A DNA stretch of 64,000 nt from Anaerolineae bacterium (GCA_013178295.1 JABLWW010000007.1:124001-188000); one strand, 5' to 3'. Numbered from the stretch's first letter, positions 26,979-36,938 are shown. The notes: generated by a model from the sequence alone, not told the origin. Translations and numbers: made by a program.

Positions 26979-28847
26979 ATGCTGCCCACCCCCGCAGACA
27001 TCCAGTCCCGCCTTGAACGTCTTCTGTTGCGCGTCCAGAAACCTGGGCGCTATGTCGGCGGTGAGCTAAACCAGGTTGTCAAAGAATGGGACAATGTGCA
27101 AACCAGGCTGGCTTTGGTCTTTCCCGATATCTATGACATTGGGCTGCCCAATCTCGGGCTGGCTGCTCTGTACGAACTCCTTAACCAGCGGTCGGATGTT
27201 CTGGCTGAGCGGGCGTATGCTCCCTGGGTAGACATGGAAACGCTGCTGCGCGAAAACGATATTCCTCTCTACTCGCTAGAAACCTTTCACCCTTTAGCCG
27301 CTTTTGACATTATTGGCATCAGCCTGCCGTATGAGACGCTCTATACCAACGCGCTGAACATCCTTGATCTGTCAGGAATTCCACTGTTTTCTCATCAGCG
27401 AACAGAAAATCACCCATTGATCATTGCCGGAGGGCACGCCGCTTTCAACCCCGAGCCGATGTCAGACTTTATAGATGCCTTTGTCATCGGCGAAGGCGAG
27501 GAAGTCATCCACGAGATTGTCAACTGCTATCAAACCTGGAAGCGTAATAAACAGCCGCGCGCGGTCCTGCTCAAGAATCTTGCTCATATATGGGGTGTGT
27601 ACGTCCCCGTGCTCTACGAACCCCAATATCGCCAGGATGGCACGCTCGCCTCGATAAACCCACTGTTCGATGACGTTCCGAAAACAGTAACCAAGCGGAT
27701 CGTCGCCTGCCTGCCGCCCGCGCCCACCCATTTGATTGTCCCCTCCATTGATATTGTCCACAACCGCATCCCCATTGAAATCATGCGCGGCTGCACGCGT
27801 GGATGCCGCTTTTGTCACGCCGGAATGGTCAACCGCCCCATTCGCGAACGCTCCGTTGAGGAGATCGTAAATATCATTCAGACAGCATTGCAAAATACTG
27901 GATTTGAAGAAATAGCTCTTCTCTCCCTGTCCTCCTCAGATTACGCGCATATCGACGAACTGGTTGAAGTGCTTGGCAAAAATTTTGCCGACCGTAATCT
28001 CAAAGTCTCGCTGCCATCTCTGCGCATTGACACCTTCTCTGTGCATCTAATGGAAAAACTGCGCACTGCCCGCAGCGGAAATTTTACCCTCGCCCCCGAA
28101 GCTGCCACCGAACGTATGCGCAATATCATCAACAAGCCTATCTCCTCTCAGCTTCTCATTGACACCGCACGCGAGATTTATGCCCGCAAATGGCCGACCC
28201 TCAAGCTCTACTTTATGATCGGTCACCCCCACGAGACTCTCGAGGACGTCCACGCCATCGCCGAATTATGTAAAACTGTCATGGCTGAAGGGCGTAAAGC
28301 CGCTGGCAGGCGCGTTGCCCTGCATGTCAGCGTCAGTACATTTGTACCCAAACCACACACGCCCTTCCAGTGGGTTGCCTGTGATAGCATCGAACAGATT
28401 GACGCCAAAATCGCCCTTCTGCAGAGGGAACTCAAAAACAGCGGTATTAAACTGAGCTGGACAGACCCCAAAAAGACCCTGCTTGAAGCCTGGTTGTCGC
28501 GCGGCGACCGCCGCCTGGGACAGGTCATCTTCACAGCCTGGAAGCTGGGGGCAAAGTTCGATGCCTGGCAGGATCAATCCACCCTCGAGTTTTGGGAAAC
28601 GGCTTTCAAACAAAGCGGGCTTGATCCAGATTTCTACACCTACCGCCCGCGTGATGAGAAAGAATTATTCCCGTGGGATCACATCCACACTGGAGTCAAC
28701 AAAAGCTTTCTGCTTGCCGAATACCGCCGCAGCCTGCGCGGTGAGCTGCTGGCTGATTGCCGTGAAACATGCACCGCTTGTGGCATCAGCGCCACGTTTG
28801 CCGGGCTGCGTCGCACCTCGCCCAACACAGACTGGAGATGCCCATGA
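26979..28847 (+). CDS. Radical-SAM protein, TIGR03960-like
   Basis: A 622-residue radical-SAM enzyme with an N-terminal cobalamin-binding-like domain. Visible features are ALVFPDIYDIGLPNLGLAAL at the start, EGEEVIHEI, and the cluster motif RGCTRGCRFCHAGMVNRPIR. It matches the uncharacterised family usually found fused to or next to a DUF2344 protein, and often close to ribonuclease G and rplU. ATG 26979 is 4 bases after the dehydrogenase stop; the frame runs on upstream but overlaps that gene. Its stop overlaps the next start (ATGA). A role in RNA or ribosome modification is a guess from genome context in other bacteria. Confidence 0.9.
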   Translation: MLPTPADIQSRLERLLLRVQKPGRYVGGELNQVVKEWDNVQTRLALVFPDIYDIGLPNLGLAALYELLNQRSDVLAERAYAPWVDMETLLRENDIPLYSLETFHPLAAFDIIGISLPYETLYTNALNILDLSGIPLFSHQRTENHPLIIAGGHAAFNPEPMSDFIDAFVIGEGEEVIHEIVNCYQTWKRNKQPRAVLLKNLAHIWGVYVPVLYEPQYRQDGTLASINPLFDDVPKTVTKRIVACLPPAPTHLIVPSIDIVHNRIPIEIMRGCTRGCRFCHAGMVNRPIRERSVEEIVNIIQTALQNTGFEEIALLSLSSSDYAHIDELVEVLGKNFADRNLKVSLPSLRIDTFSVHLMEKLRTARSGNFTLAPEAATERMRNIINKPISSQLLIDTAREIYARKWPTLKLYFMIGHPHETLEDVHAIAELCKTVMAEGRKAAGRRVALHVSVSTFVPKPHTPFQWVACDSIEQIDAKIALLQRELKNSGIKLSWTDPKKTLLEAWLSRGDRRLGQVIFTAWKLGAKFDAWQDQSTLEFWETAFKQSGLDPDFYTYRPRDEKELFPWDHIHTGVNKSFLLAEYRRSLRGELLADCRETCTACGISATFAGLRRTSPNTDWRCP

Positions 28848-29512
28848 TGCGCATTCGCATCGCGTATGCCAAGACCCATCCTCTCCGTTACACCAGCAAC
28901 CTGGACATGCAGAAAATCTGGGAGCGCACGCTGCGCCGCGCCTCTCTCCCCATTGCCTACAGTCAGGGATTTCACCCCCAACCACGTCTGGTGCAGGCTT
29001 GTCCGCTGCCGCTCGGGTTCACCAGTCAGGCAGAAATCATTGACCTGTGGCTCGAAAGTGACCTCTCAATTGCAGAAGTGCAAACCGCCTTGCAGCGCTC
29101 GCTCCCCCCTGGTATCACCCTGAAAACGGTGGAAGCAGTTGACCTGCGCTCCCCATCGCTGACAAATCAGGTGCTTGCGGCGGTCTATGTAGCGGAGCTA
29201 CCTGCCCACGTTCATGATGAGACTTTGGCAGAAAGGATACAGCTACTGCTTGCCGCCCAAACCTTGCCCCGTCAGAGGCGCGGCAAGCATTACGACCTGC
29301 GACCATTGGTTCTGGATATATGCCTTATCCAATCAAATAACAACCACCCTTTACGTCTTCAAATGACCCTGGTAGCGCGTCCCAGCGCCACCGGAAGACC
29401 AGAAGAAGTGCTGGACGCACTTGAAATCGATCCTTTCTCCAGCCGCATTGAGCGCATCCGCCTGCTTTTGGAAGAACACAATGTGCACCAAAAACCAGAG
29501 CATCCTCTATAA
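28844..29512 (+). CDS. DUF2344 radical-SAM partner protein, TIGR03936-like
   Basis: A 222-residue protein of the DUF2344 family, the usual partner of the radical-SAM enzyme encoded just before it; in many genomes the two are fused. Features are MRIRIAYAKTHPLRYTSNLD and RASLPIAYSQGFHPQPRLV, which are typical of the N-terminal half. The start overlaps the preceding stop (ATGA), with GGAG seven bases upstream. The two proteins presumably act together, but the substrate is unknown. Confidence 0.88.
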   Translation: MMRIRIAYAKTHPLRYTSNLDMQKIWERTLRRASLPIAYSQGFHPQPRLVQACPLPLGFTSQAEIIDLWLESDLSIAEVQTALQRSLPPGITLKTVEAVDLRSPSLTNQVLAAVYVAELPAHVHDETLAERIQLLLAAQTLPRQRRGKHYDLRPLVLDICLIQSNNNHPLRLQMTLVARPSATGRPEEVLDALEIDPFSSRIERIRLLLEEHNVHQKPEHPL

Positions 29513-29565
29513 TAAAAAGTATCTCCGCTTTGGCTTTTACATAAGCCGAAAGGGCTGTTAAAATA

Positions 29566-30546
29566 ATGGGCTTTCTTGCTTCTCTCCTTTTGGGGTTCAT
29601 CCCCATGTTTCTATTGGCTGGCTTTATCTACTGGCTAGACCGCTACGAGAAAGAGCCAAAAGCGCTGCTGGGAGGTGTGTTCCTTTGGGGAGCAGTTGTA
29701 GCTGCCGCCTTTGCATACATTGTCAACACATTCATTGGGATAGGCGTATATATCGTAACCCAATCCGAGAGCGCAACCAGCCTGACAACCGGCTCCCTGG
29801 TAGCGCCGCTGGTTGAGGAGTCACTCAAAGGCTTTGCCGTTCTGCTGGTCTTTATGGCATTCTATAAAGAGTTTGATTCCATCCTGGATGGGATCGTTTA
29901 CGCTGCCATTACCGCACTGGGTTTTGCTGCCAGTGAGAACACTTTTTATATCTACACTTACGGTTATCAGCAAGGCGGTTGGGATGGTCTGATGCGTATG
30001 ACCATACTACGCAATCTGGTGGTTCCCTGGCAGCATCCTTTTTACACCTCTTTCATCGGCATTGGTCTTGCGCTTGCCAGACTCAACCGCAATTGGCTAA
30101 TCCGCATCGGTGCTCCACTCATCGGCTATTTCATCGCCATCTTTGCGCACTCACTCCACAATACGCTGTCGGGGCTGGGTTCACAGGTATTATGCATCTT
30201 CGGCAGCATCCTGGACTGGTCTGGCTGGATACTCATGTTTGTATTCATCATTTACGTTGCACACAATGAAAAGAAACTCAATATCCTTTACTTGAAGGAA
30301 GAAGTTGAACTAGGCATCATCACTGCCTCACAGTATCAAGTTACCTGTTCTGGGCACGCCCGTAGTGCTGCGCTGTTTAGAGCCATTCCCAAAAGAAAAT
30401 TCCGCCTCACAAGCCGCTTCTTTCAGTTATGCAGTGAACTGGTGCATAAAAAACATCAGCAAAAGCGCATGGGAAATGAAGTCAACTACGATGAAATCAT
30501 CAGCAGTTTGCGCAACCAAATCAAGACGCTGGCTGATTTGGTTTAA
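29566..30546 (+). CDS. PrsW-family intramembrane protease-like protein
   Basis: A 326-residue membrane protein with about eight hydrophobic segments and a polar C-terminal tail of about 75 residues. PrsW family motifs are present: a first helix followed by YWLDRYEKEP, the glutamate pair in PLVEESLKG, AASENTFYIYTYG, HPFYTSFIG and HSLHNTL. PrsW cleaves anti-sigma factors within the membrane in Bacillus subtilis. No anti-sigma or sigma gene is nearby, so the target is unknown. TTTACA-17-TAAAAT ends one base before the ATG, too close to serve this start, so transcription may come from upstream genes. Confidence 0.88.
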   Translation: MGFLASLLLGFIPMFLLAGFIYWLDRYEKEPKALLGGVFLWGAVVAAAFAYIVNTFIGIGVYIVTQSESATSLTTGSLVAPLVEESLKGFAVLLVFMAFYKEFDSILDGIVYAAITALGFAASENTFYIYTYGYQQGGWDGLMRMTILRNLVVPWQHPFYTSFIGIGLALARLNRNWLIRIGAPLIGYFIAIFAHSLHNTLSGLGSQVLCIFGSILDWSGWILMFVFIIYVAHNEKKLNILYLKEEVELGIITASQYQVTCSGHARSAALFRAIPKRKFRLTSRFFQLCSELVHKKHQQKRMGNEVNYDEIISSLRNQIKTLADLV

Positions 30547-30618
30547 TGCTGTTTTTCCCCAACCCAGCCAAATCATTGGCAGGCTCCGATTGCCCACGCC
30601 AAAAGACTTTTAATCACA

Positions 30619-32367
30619 ATGGCATTCTTACCAACCACCCCACAGGAAATACAGGCGCTTGGCTGGCAGCAACCCGATATTATCCTGGTTACTGGCGATA
30701 GTTACATTGATAGCCCTTTCATCGGTGTAGCAGTCATTGGCAGAATGCTGGAAGCATCTGGATTTCGCGTCGCTGTGATTGCGCAACCAGATATGACCTC
30801 ACCACAGGATATCACACGGCTAGGCGAACCCGCTCTGTTCTGGGGTATCAGTGGCGGCAGTGTTGATTCAATGATCGCCAACTACACTGCCAGCAAAAAA
30901 CGGCGCAAAACCGATGACTATACTCCCGGCGGCATCAACAACCGCCGCCCCGACAGAGCCGTGATCGCCTATGCCAACCTGATCCGCCGCTATTTCAAAA
31001 ATACCCGCCCCATTGTGCTGGGCGGAATTGAGGCATCCTTGAGACGTATCGCCCATTACGACTTCTGGAGCAATACCATACGCCGTTCCATTCTTTTTGA
31101 CGCCAAAGCTGATTATCTGCTTTATGGTATGGCAGAGCAAAGCGTACTCGAATTTGCCCGCGCAATACAGACGGGCGTCAGTCCGGCCAATGTGCGCGGT
31201 GTGTGCTATATTAGCAAACAACCCCCAGCACACTATCTGCTTCTGCCGCCCTACGAAACGGTCGCTGCAAGCCCTGATAACCTGATAGATATGTTTCACA
31301 TCTTCTACCGCAACAACGAACCCGCCACCGCTCAGGGACTGTGCCAGCAACACGGCGACCGTTTTCTTGTGCAGAATCCTCCTGCCCCTTACCTGCCCCA
31401 GACAGAGTTGGACAAAATTTTTGCTCTGCCTTTTGAACGCGCACAACATCCCTATTATGAGACCCTGGGAAAGGTCAAGGCATTGGAAACTATCCGTTTC
31501 TCTATCAGCACCCATCGCGGTTGTTACGGCGAATGCAACTTTTGCGCTATTGCCGTTCACGAGGGACGTACTGTGCGCTGGCGCAGCATGGATTCAATCC
31601 TTAAGGAGGCCGAAATACTGACCCATCTGCCAGGATTTAAGGGATATATCCTGGATGTCGGCGGCCCAACTGCCAATATGTATGGCTTTGAATGTTCCAA
31701 AAAAATCCAGCAAGGGGCATGTCAGGACAAACGCTGTCTTTACCCCATGATATGCCCCTCTCTGAACCCCGACCACACCCCCCAGATCGAAATGTTACGG
31801 CGGATTCGCCAAATCCCCGGTGTCAAAAAAGTGTTTGTCGCCTCAGGGATACGTTATGATCTGGTCATGACAGACCAAAAACAGGGTGGGAATTATCTAA
31901 GGCAAATTGTGAACCACCACGTCTCCGGGCAACTGAAAGTCGCCCCGGAACATAACGCAGCGCATGTCTTGCAGAAAATGGGCAAGCCGCCCCAAGACAT
32001 TCTGCTCAAGTTCAAGAAAAAATTTGACCAGCTTTCAAAAGAATCAGGCAAAAAGCAGTTCCTCACCTATTACCTCATTGCCGCTCACCCAGGATGCACC
32101 GAGACGGATATGCAGCAACTGAGCAGGTTCGCCAGCCACGAGTTGGGCATCCGCCCCGAACAGGTGCAAATATTCACCCCCGCACCCTCCACGTATTCCA
32201 GCATCATGTACTGCACCGGACTGGATCCGTTTACCCGCCAGCCTCTGTTTGTTGAGAAAGACCCAGCGCGTCGTCAACACCAAAAAGCTATTCTTCTGAG
32301 AAAACCAACTCCAAAGACGCAAAAACGCTCAAATTTGCGCCCAAAGACACAAAAGAAAAAGCCATGA
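30619..32367 (+). CDS. UPF0313 (YgiQ-like) radical-SAM protein
   Basis: A 582-residue radical-SAM protein of the UPF0313/YgiQ family. The N-terminal cobalamin-like domain includes TGDSYIDSPFIGVAVIGRML, the conserved IVLGGIEASLRRIAHYDFW follows, and the cluster motif is HRGCYGECNFCAIAVHEGR. A second Cys-containing stretch (CSKKIQQGACQDKRCLYPMI) is typical of the family. The C-terminal part is lysine-rich and shorter than in E. coli YgiQ (739 residues). The function is not established. It overlaps the THUMP methyltransferase gene by four bases. Confidence 0.92.
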   Translation: MAFLPTTPQEIQALGWQQPDIILVTGDSYIDSPFIGVAVIGRMLEASGFRVAVIAQPDMTSPQDITRLGEPALFWGISGGSVDSMIANYTASKKRRKTDDYTPGGINNRRPDRAVIAYANLIRRYFKNTRPIVLGGIEASLRRIAHYDFWSNTIRRSILFDAKADYLLYGMAEQSVLEFARAIQTGVSPANVRGVCYISKQPPAHYLLLPPYETVAASPDNLIDMFHIFYRNNEPATAQGLCQQHGDRFLVQNPPAPYLPQTELDKIFALPFERAQHPYYETLGKVKALETIRFSISTHRGCYGECNFCAIAVHEGRTVRWRSMDSILKEAEILTHLPGFKGYILDVGGPTANMYGFECSKKIQQGACQDKRCLYPMICPSLNPDHTPQIEMLRRIRQIPGVKKVFVASGIRYDLVMTDQKQGGNYLRQIVNHHVSGQLKVAPEHNAAHVLQKMGKPPQDILLKFKKKFDQLSKESGKKQFLTYYLIAAHPGCTETDMQQLSRFASHELGIRPEQVQIFTPAPSTYSSIMYCTGLDPFTRQPLFVEKDPARRQHQKAILLRKPTPKTQKRSNLRPKTQKKKP

Positions 32368-33536
32368 CATGCCGTCTGTTTATCGTTGTTGCGCCAGGTC
32401 TCGAAGACTGCCTGCACAAAGAGTTAACGGGATTGGGTTTATCTGTGCCTCCCCCTTTTCAAAACAGCCTGCCAGCCAGCACAGGCTGGGAAACTGGCGG
32501 TGTAGAACTTACTGCCACGCTGAGCGACCTGTACCGCCTCAATCTACACCTTCGTACAGCGAGCCGCATCCTGCTACGTTTGGGGAGCTTTAAAACACTT
32601 AGCTTTGCCGAATTGCGCCAAAAAGCTGCCCGGCTGCCCTGGAAATTGCATCTTCAGCCAGGACAACCTGTTGCGATCCGGGTTACCTGCCATAAGTCAC
32701 GTCTCTATCACTCGGACGGCGTTGCCGAACGCATCGCCGCAGCCATCTCCGAACACATGCGAACCCCCACCACGTTGGCACGCTTTGACGAAAACACCCC
32801 AACCCCATCTGCGCTGATCATAGCTCGCCTTGATCATGACATCTGCACCATCAGCATTGACTCGTCGGGCGCTCCACTGCATCACCGCGGCTACCGTCAA
32901 GAGACTGCCAAAGCCCCCCTGCGCGAAACCCTTGCCGCAGGTATCTTAATTGCTTCCGGCTGGAAGGGTACTTCCCCGCTTATCGATCCTTTTTGTGGAT
33001 CGGGCACCATCCCGATTGAAGCTGCCCTGCTGACGCGTCGCATTGCGCCAGGAAAAAATCGTCGTTTTGCCTTTATGCAATGGAGCACATTTGACCCTCG
33101 TCTCTGGCAAGAACTAACCGATGAAGCTGCTGCACAGGAACTCCCCTCAGCCACCTGTCCAATACTCGCCTCCGACCGCGATGCCGGTGGCATCCACATC
33201 GCTCAAAGCAATGCTTCCCGCGCCAGAGTTTCCCAAGATATTATTTTTGAACATCGCGCACTTTCTGCCATTGATCCTCCCGCCCAGACGGGGTGGATCA
33301 TCAGCAACCCACCCTATGGCAAACGCATCCGTTCCTCACATGACCTGAGGGATTTATACAGCCAGATAGGCAATGTGCTACGGGCAAAATGTCCAGGCTG
33401 GAACGTTGCCATTTTGTGCAACAGCGACTACCTCATCGGGCATACCAAATTACAATTGCTCACCTCCCTTTCCCTGGTCAATGGCGGTATCCCCGTCAGG
33501 TTATACACCGGGCGCGTGCGGCACAGTCACCCGTAA
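32364..33536 (+). CDS. THUMP-domain RNA methyltransferase (RlmL N-half/YpsC type)
   Basis: A 390-residue RNA methyltransferase. It has an N-terminal ferredoxin-like plus THUMP region (about 1-165, RNA binding), the linker GAPLHHRGYRQETAKAPLRE, then a Rossmann SAM-binding domain with LIDPFCGSGTIPIEAAL and the catalytic NPPYGKRI. The NPPY motif indicates transfer to an exocyclic amino group; relatives modify guanine 2445 of 23S rRNA. The start overlaps the preceding stop (ATGA). A strong hairpin terminator follows, shared with gcvPB on the other strand. Confidence 0.92.
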   Translation: MTCRLFIVVAPGLEDCLHKELTGLGLSVPPPFQNSLPASTGWETGGVELTATLSDLYRLNLHLRTASRILLRLGSFKTLSFAELRQKAARLPWKLHLQPGQPVAIRVTCHKSRLYHSDGVAERIAAAISEHMRTPTTLARFDENTPTPSALIIARLDHDICTISIDSSGAPLHHRGYRQETAKAPLRETLAAGILIASGWKGTSPLIDPFCGSGTIPIEAALLTRRIAPGKNRRFAFMQWSTFDPRLWQELTDEAAAQELPSATCPILASDRDAGGIHIAQSNASRARVSQDIIFEHRALSAIDPPAQTGWIISNPPYGKRIRSSHDLRDLYSQIGNVLRAKCPGWNVAILCNSDYLIGHTKLQLLTSLSLVNGGIPVRLYTGRVRHSHP

Positions 33537-33625
33537 CATCTCTTCGCCTCTCCATCAGAATCAGCCATCATCAACGCGGCGCATCGCCGTTTTCTAGCTC
33601 GCAGTTCTCACTGCCTTATCGCAAA

Positions 33626-33662
33626 AAAATCTCTCCGCTCAAATATAGAGCGGAGAGATTTT
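33626..33662. terminator. Bidirectional terminator between the RNA methyltransferase gene and gcvPB
   Basis: A perfect 15-base inverted repeat (33626-33640 and 33648-33662) with a seven-base loop has A-runs on the left and T-runs on the right, so it works in both directions. It separates converging transcripts. Confidence 0.9.
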
Positions 33663-33677
33663 ACCTAAAATATTGCG

Positions 33678-35138
33678 CTATTGACCTGGCGTCCAGCAAC
33701 ACAGGACAAGGTCACGTGCTGCTTTGACCTCGTCCAGCCGTCTAACTGGCGTAGAGTGAGGAGCATCTTTAAGCACCTGTGGATTCGCCCGCGCCTCCTC
33801 AGCAATTTTCAACAGCGCGTCTGCAAAGGCATCCAGAGTCTGCTTGCTCTCGGTTTCTGTAGGCTCAATCATCAAGGCTTCATGCACAATTAGCGGGAAG
33901 TAATTCGTTGGCGGATGAAATCCGTAATCCATCAAACGCTTGGCAATATCCAGCGCGTGGATCTCAGGACAGTCATCCCATTTGCCTTCCAGCACAAATT
34001 CATGCATGCACACCCGGTCATAGGGAAGGCTGTACTTACCCTTCAGCTTTGAAAGCAGATAATTGGCATTCAGCACAGCATACTCCGCCACTTTTCTAAG
34101 CCCATCAGGACCAAGCATGTTGATATATGTGTACGCCCTGACCAGGACACCAAACTGCCCATAAAAAGATTTGACACGCCCTATGGTATAGGGCGGCATG
34201 ACCAGCCCATATAATGGCGGCATCTCTTCGGTGGCTTCCTCTACAATCTTGACCAGAGGGCCAGGCAGAAAATCCACAAGATGCTCAGCTACCCCTACCG
34301 GACCAGAGCCAGGCCCACCCCCGCCATGCGGCGTGGAAAATGTCTTGTGCAGGTTATAGTGCATGACATCAATTCCCAGATCACCCGGGCGGGCAACACC
34401 AACCAGGGCATTGAGATTAGCGCCATCGCCATACACCAAGCCTCCGGCTTTGTGCACCGCCTCAACAACCTCTAACAGATTTTCATCGAATAACCCCAGT
34501 GTATTTGGGTTGGTCAACATCAAACCTGCCAGGGTATCATCACAGTGGGATAACAGCACCTGCAAATCAACGTTGCCGCGAGCATCGGTAGGCAAGGGAA
34601 TAACCTCAAAGCCAGCCATCGCAGTGGTCGCCGGGTTCGTGCCATGTGCCGAATCGGGCAAGAGCATTTTATTGCGCCTTGTATCACCGCGTGAACGATG
34701 ATAGGCACGTATGATTAAAACCCCGGTCAACTCGCCCTGCGCCCCGGCTGATGGCTGCAAGCTGACACCCGCAAAACCGCCAATTTCTTTCAGCCATTCC
34801 TGCAATTCAAACATCAGCGCCAAACAACCCTGTACAGTTTCGATTGGCTGTAAGGGGTGCGCATGGGCAAACCCAGGCAGGCGGGCAGTCTCCTCATTAA
34901 CCTTTGGGTTATACTTCATCGTGCACGACCCAAGCGGATAAAAACCGCCATCAATCGAGTAGTTCAGCTGCGAAAGATGTGTAAAATGGCGAATGACATC
35001 AACTTCTGAAAGCTCTGGCAGATTCAAGCTCTGACGCACAAACCCCTGCGGCAGCGGCGCCGCAGGAACATCAGGGGCAGGAAACTTGAAACCGCACCGC
35101 CCAGGAGAGGACATCTCAAACACAGTGGGTTCAGTCAT
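33678..35138 (-). CDS. gcvPB: Glycine dehydrogenase (decarboxylating) subunit 2
   Basis: A 486-residue PLP-binding half of the P-protein of the glycine cleavage system, which decarboxylates glycine and passes the aminomethyl group to the lipoyl arm of GcvH. The PLP lysine is in MHYNLHKTFSTPHGGGGPG. YPLGSCTMKYNPKVNEE and LLPDSAHGTNPATTAMAG are also family signatures. ATG 35138 has GGAGGAGG nine bases upstream and overlaps the end of gcvPA by eight bases; the longer frame (to 35186) is not needed. It is the last gene of gcvH-gcvPA-gcvPB. Confidence 0.96.
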   Translation of the reverse strand: MTEPTVFEMSSPGRCGFKFPAPDVPAAPLPQGFVRQSLNLPELSEVDVIRHFTHLSQLNYSIDGGFYPLGSCTMKYNPKVNEETARLPGFAHAHPLQPIETVQGCLALMFELQEWLKEIGGFAGVSLQPSAGAQGELTGVLIIRAYHRSRGDTRRNKMLLPDSAHGTNPATTAMAGFEVIPLPTDARGNVDLQVLLSHCDDTLAGLMLTNPNTLGLFDENLLEVVEAVHKAGGLVYGDGANLNALVGVARPGDLGIDVMHYNLHKTFSTPHGGGGPGSGPVGVAEHLVDFLPGPLVKIVEEATEEMPPLYGLVMPPYTIGRVKSFYGQFGVLVRAYTYINMLGPDGLRKVAEYAVLNANYLLSKLKGKYSLPYDRVCMHEFVLEGKWDDCPEIHALDIAKRLMDYGFHPPTNYFPLIVHEALMIEPTETESKQTLDAFADALLKIAEEARANPQVLKDAPHSTPVRRLDEVKAARDLVLCCWTPGQ

Positions 35139-36483
35139 GATGAGATACCTCCTCCAGCGCTGCGCACAGCGCGTCAATCTGTTCACGGGTGTTCATTTCT
35201 GTAACAGCAAACAGAACATGATCCTTCAACATGGGGTAGTCTGCTCCCAAATCATATCCTCCCAGGATTCCATGCTCAAGCAGATGATCATTAATCTCGC
35301 TTACCGATTGAGGGCAGCGAACAACAAACTCATGAAAGAACGGTTCGCTGAAAGCCAGCGCATAGCCGGGGATCTGGCCAATTTTCTTGGCAGCATAATG
35401 CGCCTTGTGATAACAAAGCTCTGCCACCTGACGTAAGCCATGTTTTCCCAGCAGGCTGAGGTAAATTGCCGATGCCAGAGCCATCAGCCCTTGATTGGTG
35501 CAGATATTCGAAGTCGCTTTTTCCCGCCGAATATGCTGCTCGCGCGCTGTCAGTGTAAGTACATAGCCCTTTCTTCCATCGCGGTCTACCGTCTCACCCA
35601 CCAGCCTGCCAGCAATTTTACGCACATATTCCTGCCTTGTGGCAAAAATTCCCAGATACGGACCGCCAAAAGAAAGCGGCAGACCCAACGATTGTCCCTC
35701 ACCCACGACGACATCAGCGCCAAACTCGCCGGGAGGTTTAAGCAAGCCCAGCGAGAGGGGGTTCACCACCACCACGAACAGTGCTCCCCGTTCATGAACG
35801 ATTTTCTCCAGCGCCGAATAGTCATAAACGCGCCCAAAAAAGTCAGGGTACTGCACTGCTACCATCGCAGTCTCATCATCAATAAACGCTGCCAGACTTT
35901 CTGGCTTCTCGGCGACATTCTCGGGCTGGTCACCTAGAACATACATGCAATCATAACCACTCATGTACGTACGCAGCGTCTGACGATATTGAGGATGAAC
36001 ACATGGAGAGACCACAAATTTGCAACGCTTTCCGCGAAAGTGGTGATATGCCATTACACCTGCCTCAGCAAGCGCTGTGGCACCGTCGTAATGTGAAGCA
36101 TTGCACACTTCCATCCCGGTCAACGCCGCTATCAGACTTTGGTATTCAAAGATAGCTTGCAATGTACCCTGTGAGATTTCTGGCTGATAGGGTGTATAAG
36201 CAGTCAAAAATTCACCCCGGCGAATAAGTGCATCCACCGCAGCTGGTGTGTAGTGATGATATGCTCCAGCCCCCAGAAAACAAATCAACTCATTTGTGCT
36301 TTCATTCGCCTCAGACATCTCCTGCAACTGCTGCACAGTCTCCATCTCACTTAGCCCCTCGGGGATATTGAGCTTTGGAAAACGATATTGCGCAGGAATG
36401 TCTTGAAAGAGGTCTTCGATCTGCTTCACGCCAATCGCCTGAAGCATTTCCTTAACTTCTTGTTCCGTATGAGGTGTGAACAT
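35131..36483 (-). CDS. gcvPA: Glycine dehydrogenase (decarboxylating) subunit 1
   Basis: A 450-residue N-terminal half of the split P-protein. It has the typical start (MFTPHTEQEVKEMLQAIGV), FLGAGAYHHYTPAAVDALI, TPYQPEISQGTLQAIFEYQS and ASHYDGATALAEA. It forms an alpha2beta2 complex with GcvPB. ATG 36483 overlaps the gcvH stop (TGATG), so the genes are translationally coupled; the frame to 36504 lies inside gcvH. The split two-gene form is common outside proteobacteria. Confidence 0.96.
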   Translation of the reverse strand: MFTPHTEQEVKEMLQAIGVKQIEDLFQDIPAQYRFPKLNIPEGLSEMETVQQLQEMSEANESTNELICFLGAGAYHHYTPAAVDALIRRGEFLTAYTPYQPEISQGTLQAIFEYQSLIAALTGMEVCNASHYDGATALAEAGVMAYHHFRGKRCKFVVSPCVHPQYRQTLRTYMSGYDCMYVLGDQPENVAEKPESLAAFIDDETAMVAVQYPDFFGRVYDYSALEKIVHERGALFVVVVNPLSLGLLKPPGEFGADVVVGEGQSLGLPLSFGGPYLGIFATRQEYVRKIAGRLVGETVDRDGRKGYVLTLTAREQHIRREKATSNICTNQGLMALASAIYLSLLGKHGLRQVAELCYHKAHYAAKKIGQIPGYALAFSEPFFHEFVVRCPQSVSEINDHLLEHGILGGYDLGADYPMLKDHVLFAVTEMNTREQIDALCAALEEVSHHD

Positions 36484-36875
36484 CAGTGACTGCGCTCCGC
36501 ACAATATTGGTCATAAGCAGCTGCGTCCATCAGTGTATCCAACTCACCAGGGTTAGCCAGCTCGATCTTAAAGAGCCATCCTGCTCCATAAGGATCGCTG
36601 TTGATCACCTCAGGCGACTGAGAAATTGCTTCATTGATCTCAACCACTTTGCCGGAAACAGGGATATTTACATCTGCGGCAGCTTTCACAGACTCAATCG
36701 TTGCACCAACCGCGTTTTTCTTTACCTGATCGCCCACCGCAACCGTAATTTCGACAAAGACAATATCTGACAGCTGGTTCTGGGCATAGTCCGAAATGCC
36801 CACCGTAGCAACATTTCCTTCCAACTTGACCCATTCATCAGACGTCATGAATTTGAGATTAGCAGGTGTTGTCAT
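36483..36875 (-). CDS. gcvH: Glycine cleavage system H protein
   Basis: A 130-residue lipoyl carrier of the glycine cleavage system. The lipoylated lysine is in IESVKAAADVNIPVSG, and GISDYAQNQLSDIVFVE is the family hallmark. An AGGAG site precedes the ATG. It is the first gene of the operon. No gcvT, lpd or lipoate gene is in the window, so the T and L proteins are encoded elsewhere. Confidence 0.97.
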   Translation of the reverse strand: MTTPANLKFMTSDEWVKLEGNVATVGISDYAQNQLSDIVFVEITVAVGDQVKKNAVGATIESVKAAADVNIPVSGKVVEINEAISQSPEVINSDPYGAGWLFKIELANPGELDTLMDAAAYDQYCAERSH

Positions 36876-36938
36876 AAATTTTTTCTCCTGAAAATTTGGG
36901 ATTGCATAAGATTTGCCGATTGGCTGGCTACTTCTGTA

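Noticed and set aside
29543-29565. Promoter TTTACA-17-TAAAAT for the PrsW-like gene
   Set aside because: The -10 ends one base before the ATG, so a transcript from it would begin inside the coding sequence. The family alignment supports the upstream ATG.
30868-31560. 230-residue minus-strand frame inside the UPF0313 gene
   Set aside because: Fully antisense to a conserved radical-SAM gene, with no ribosome-binding site or domain.
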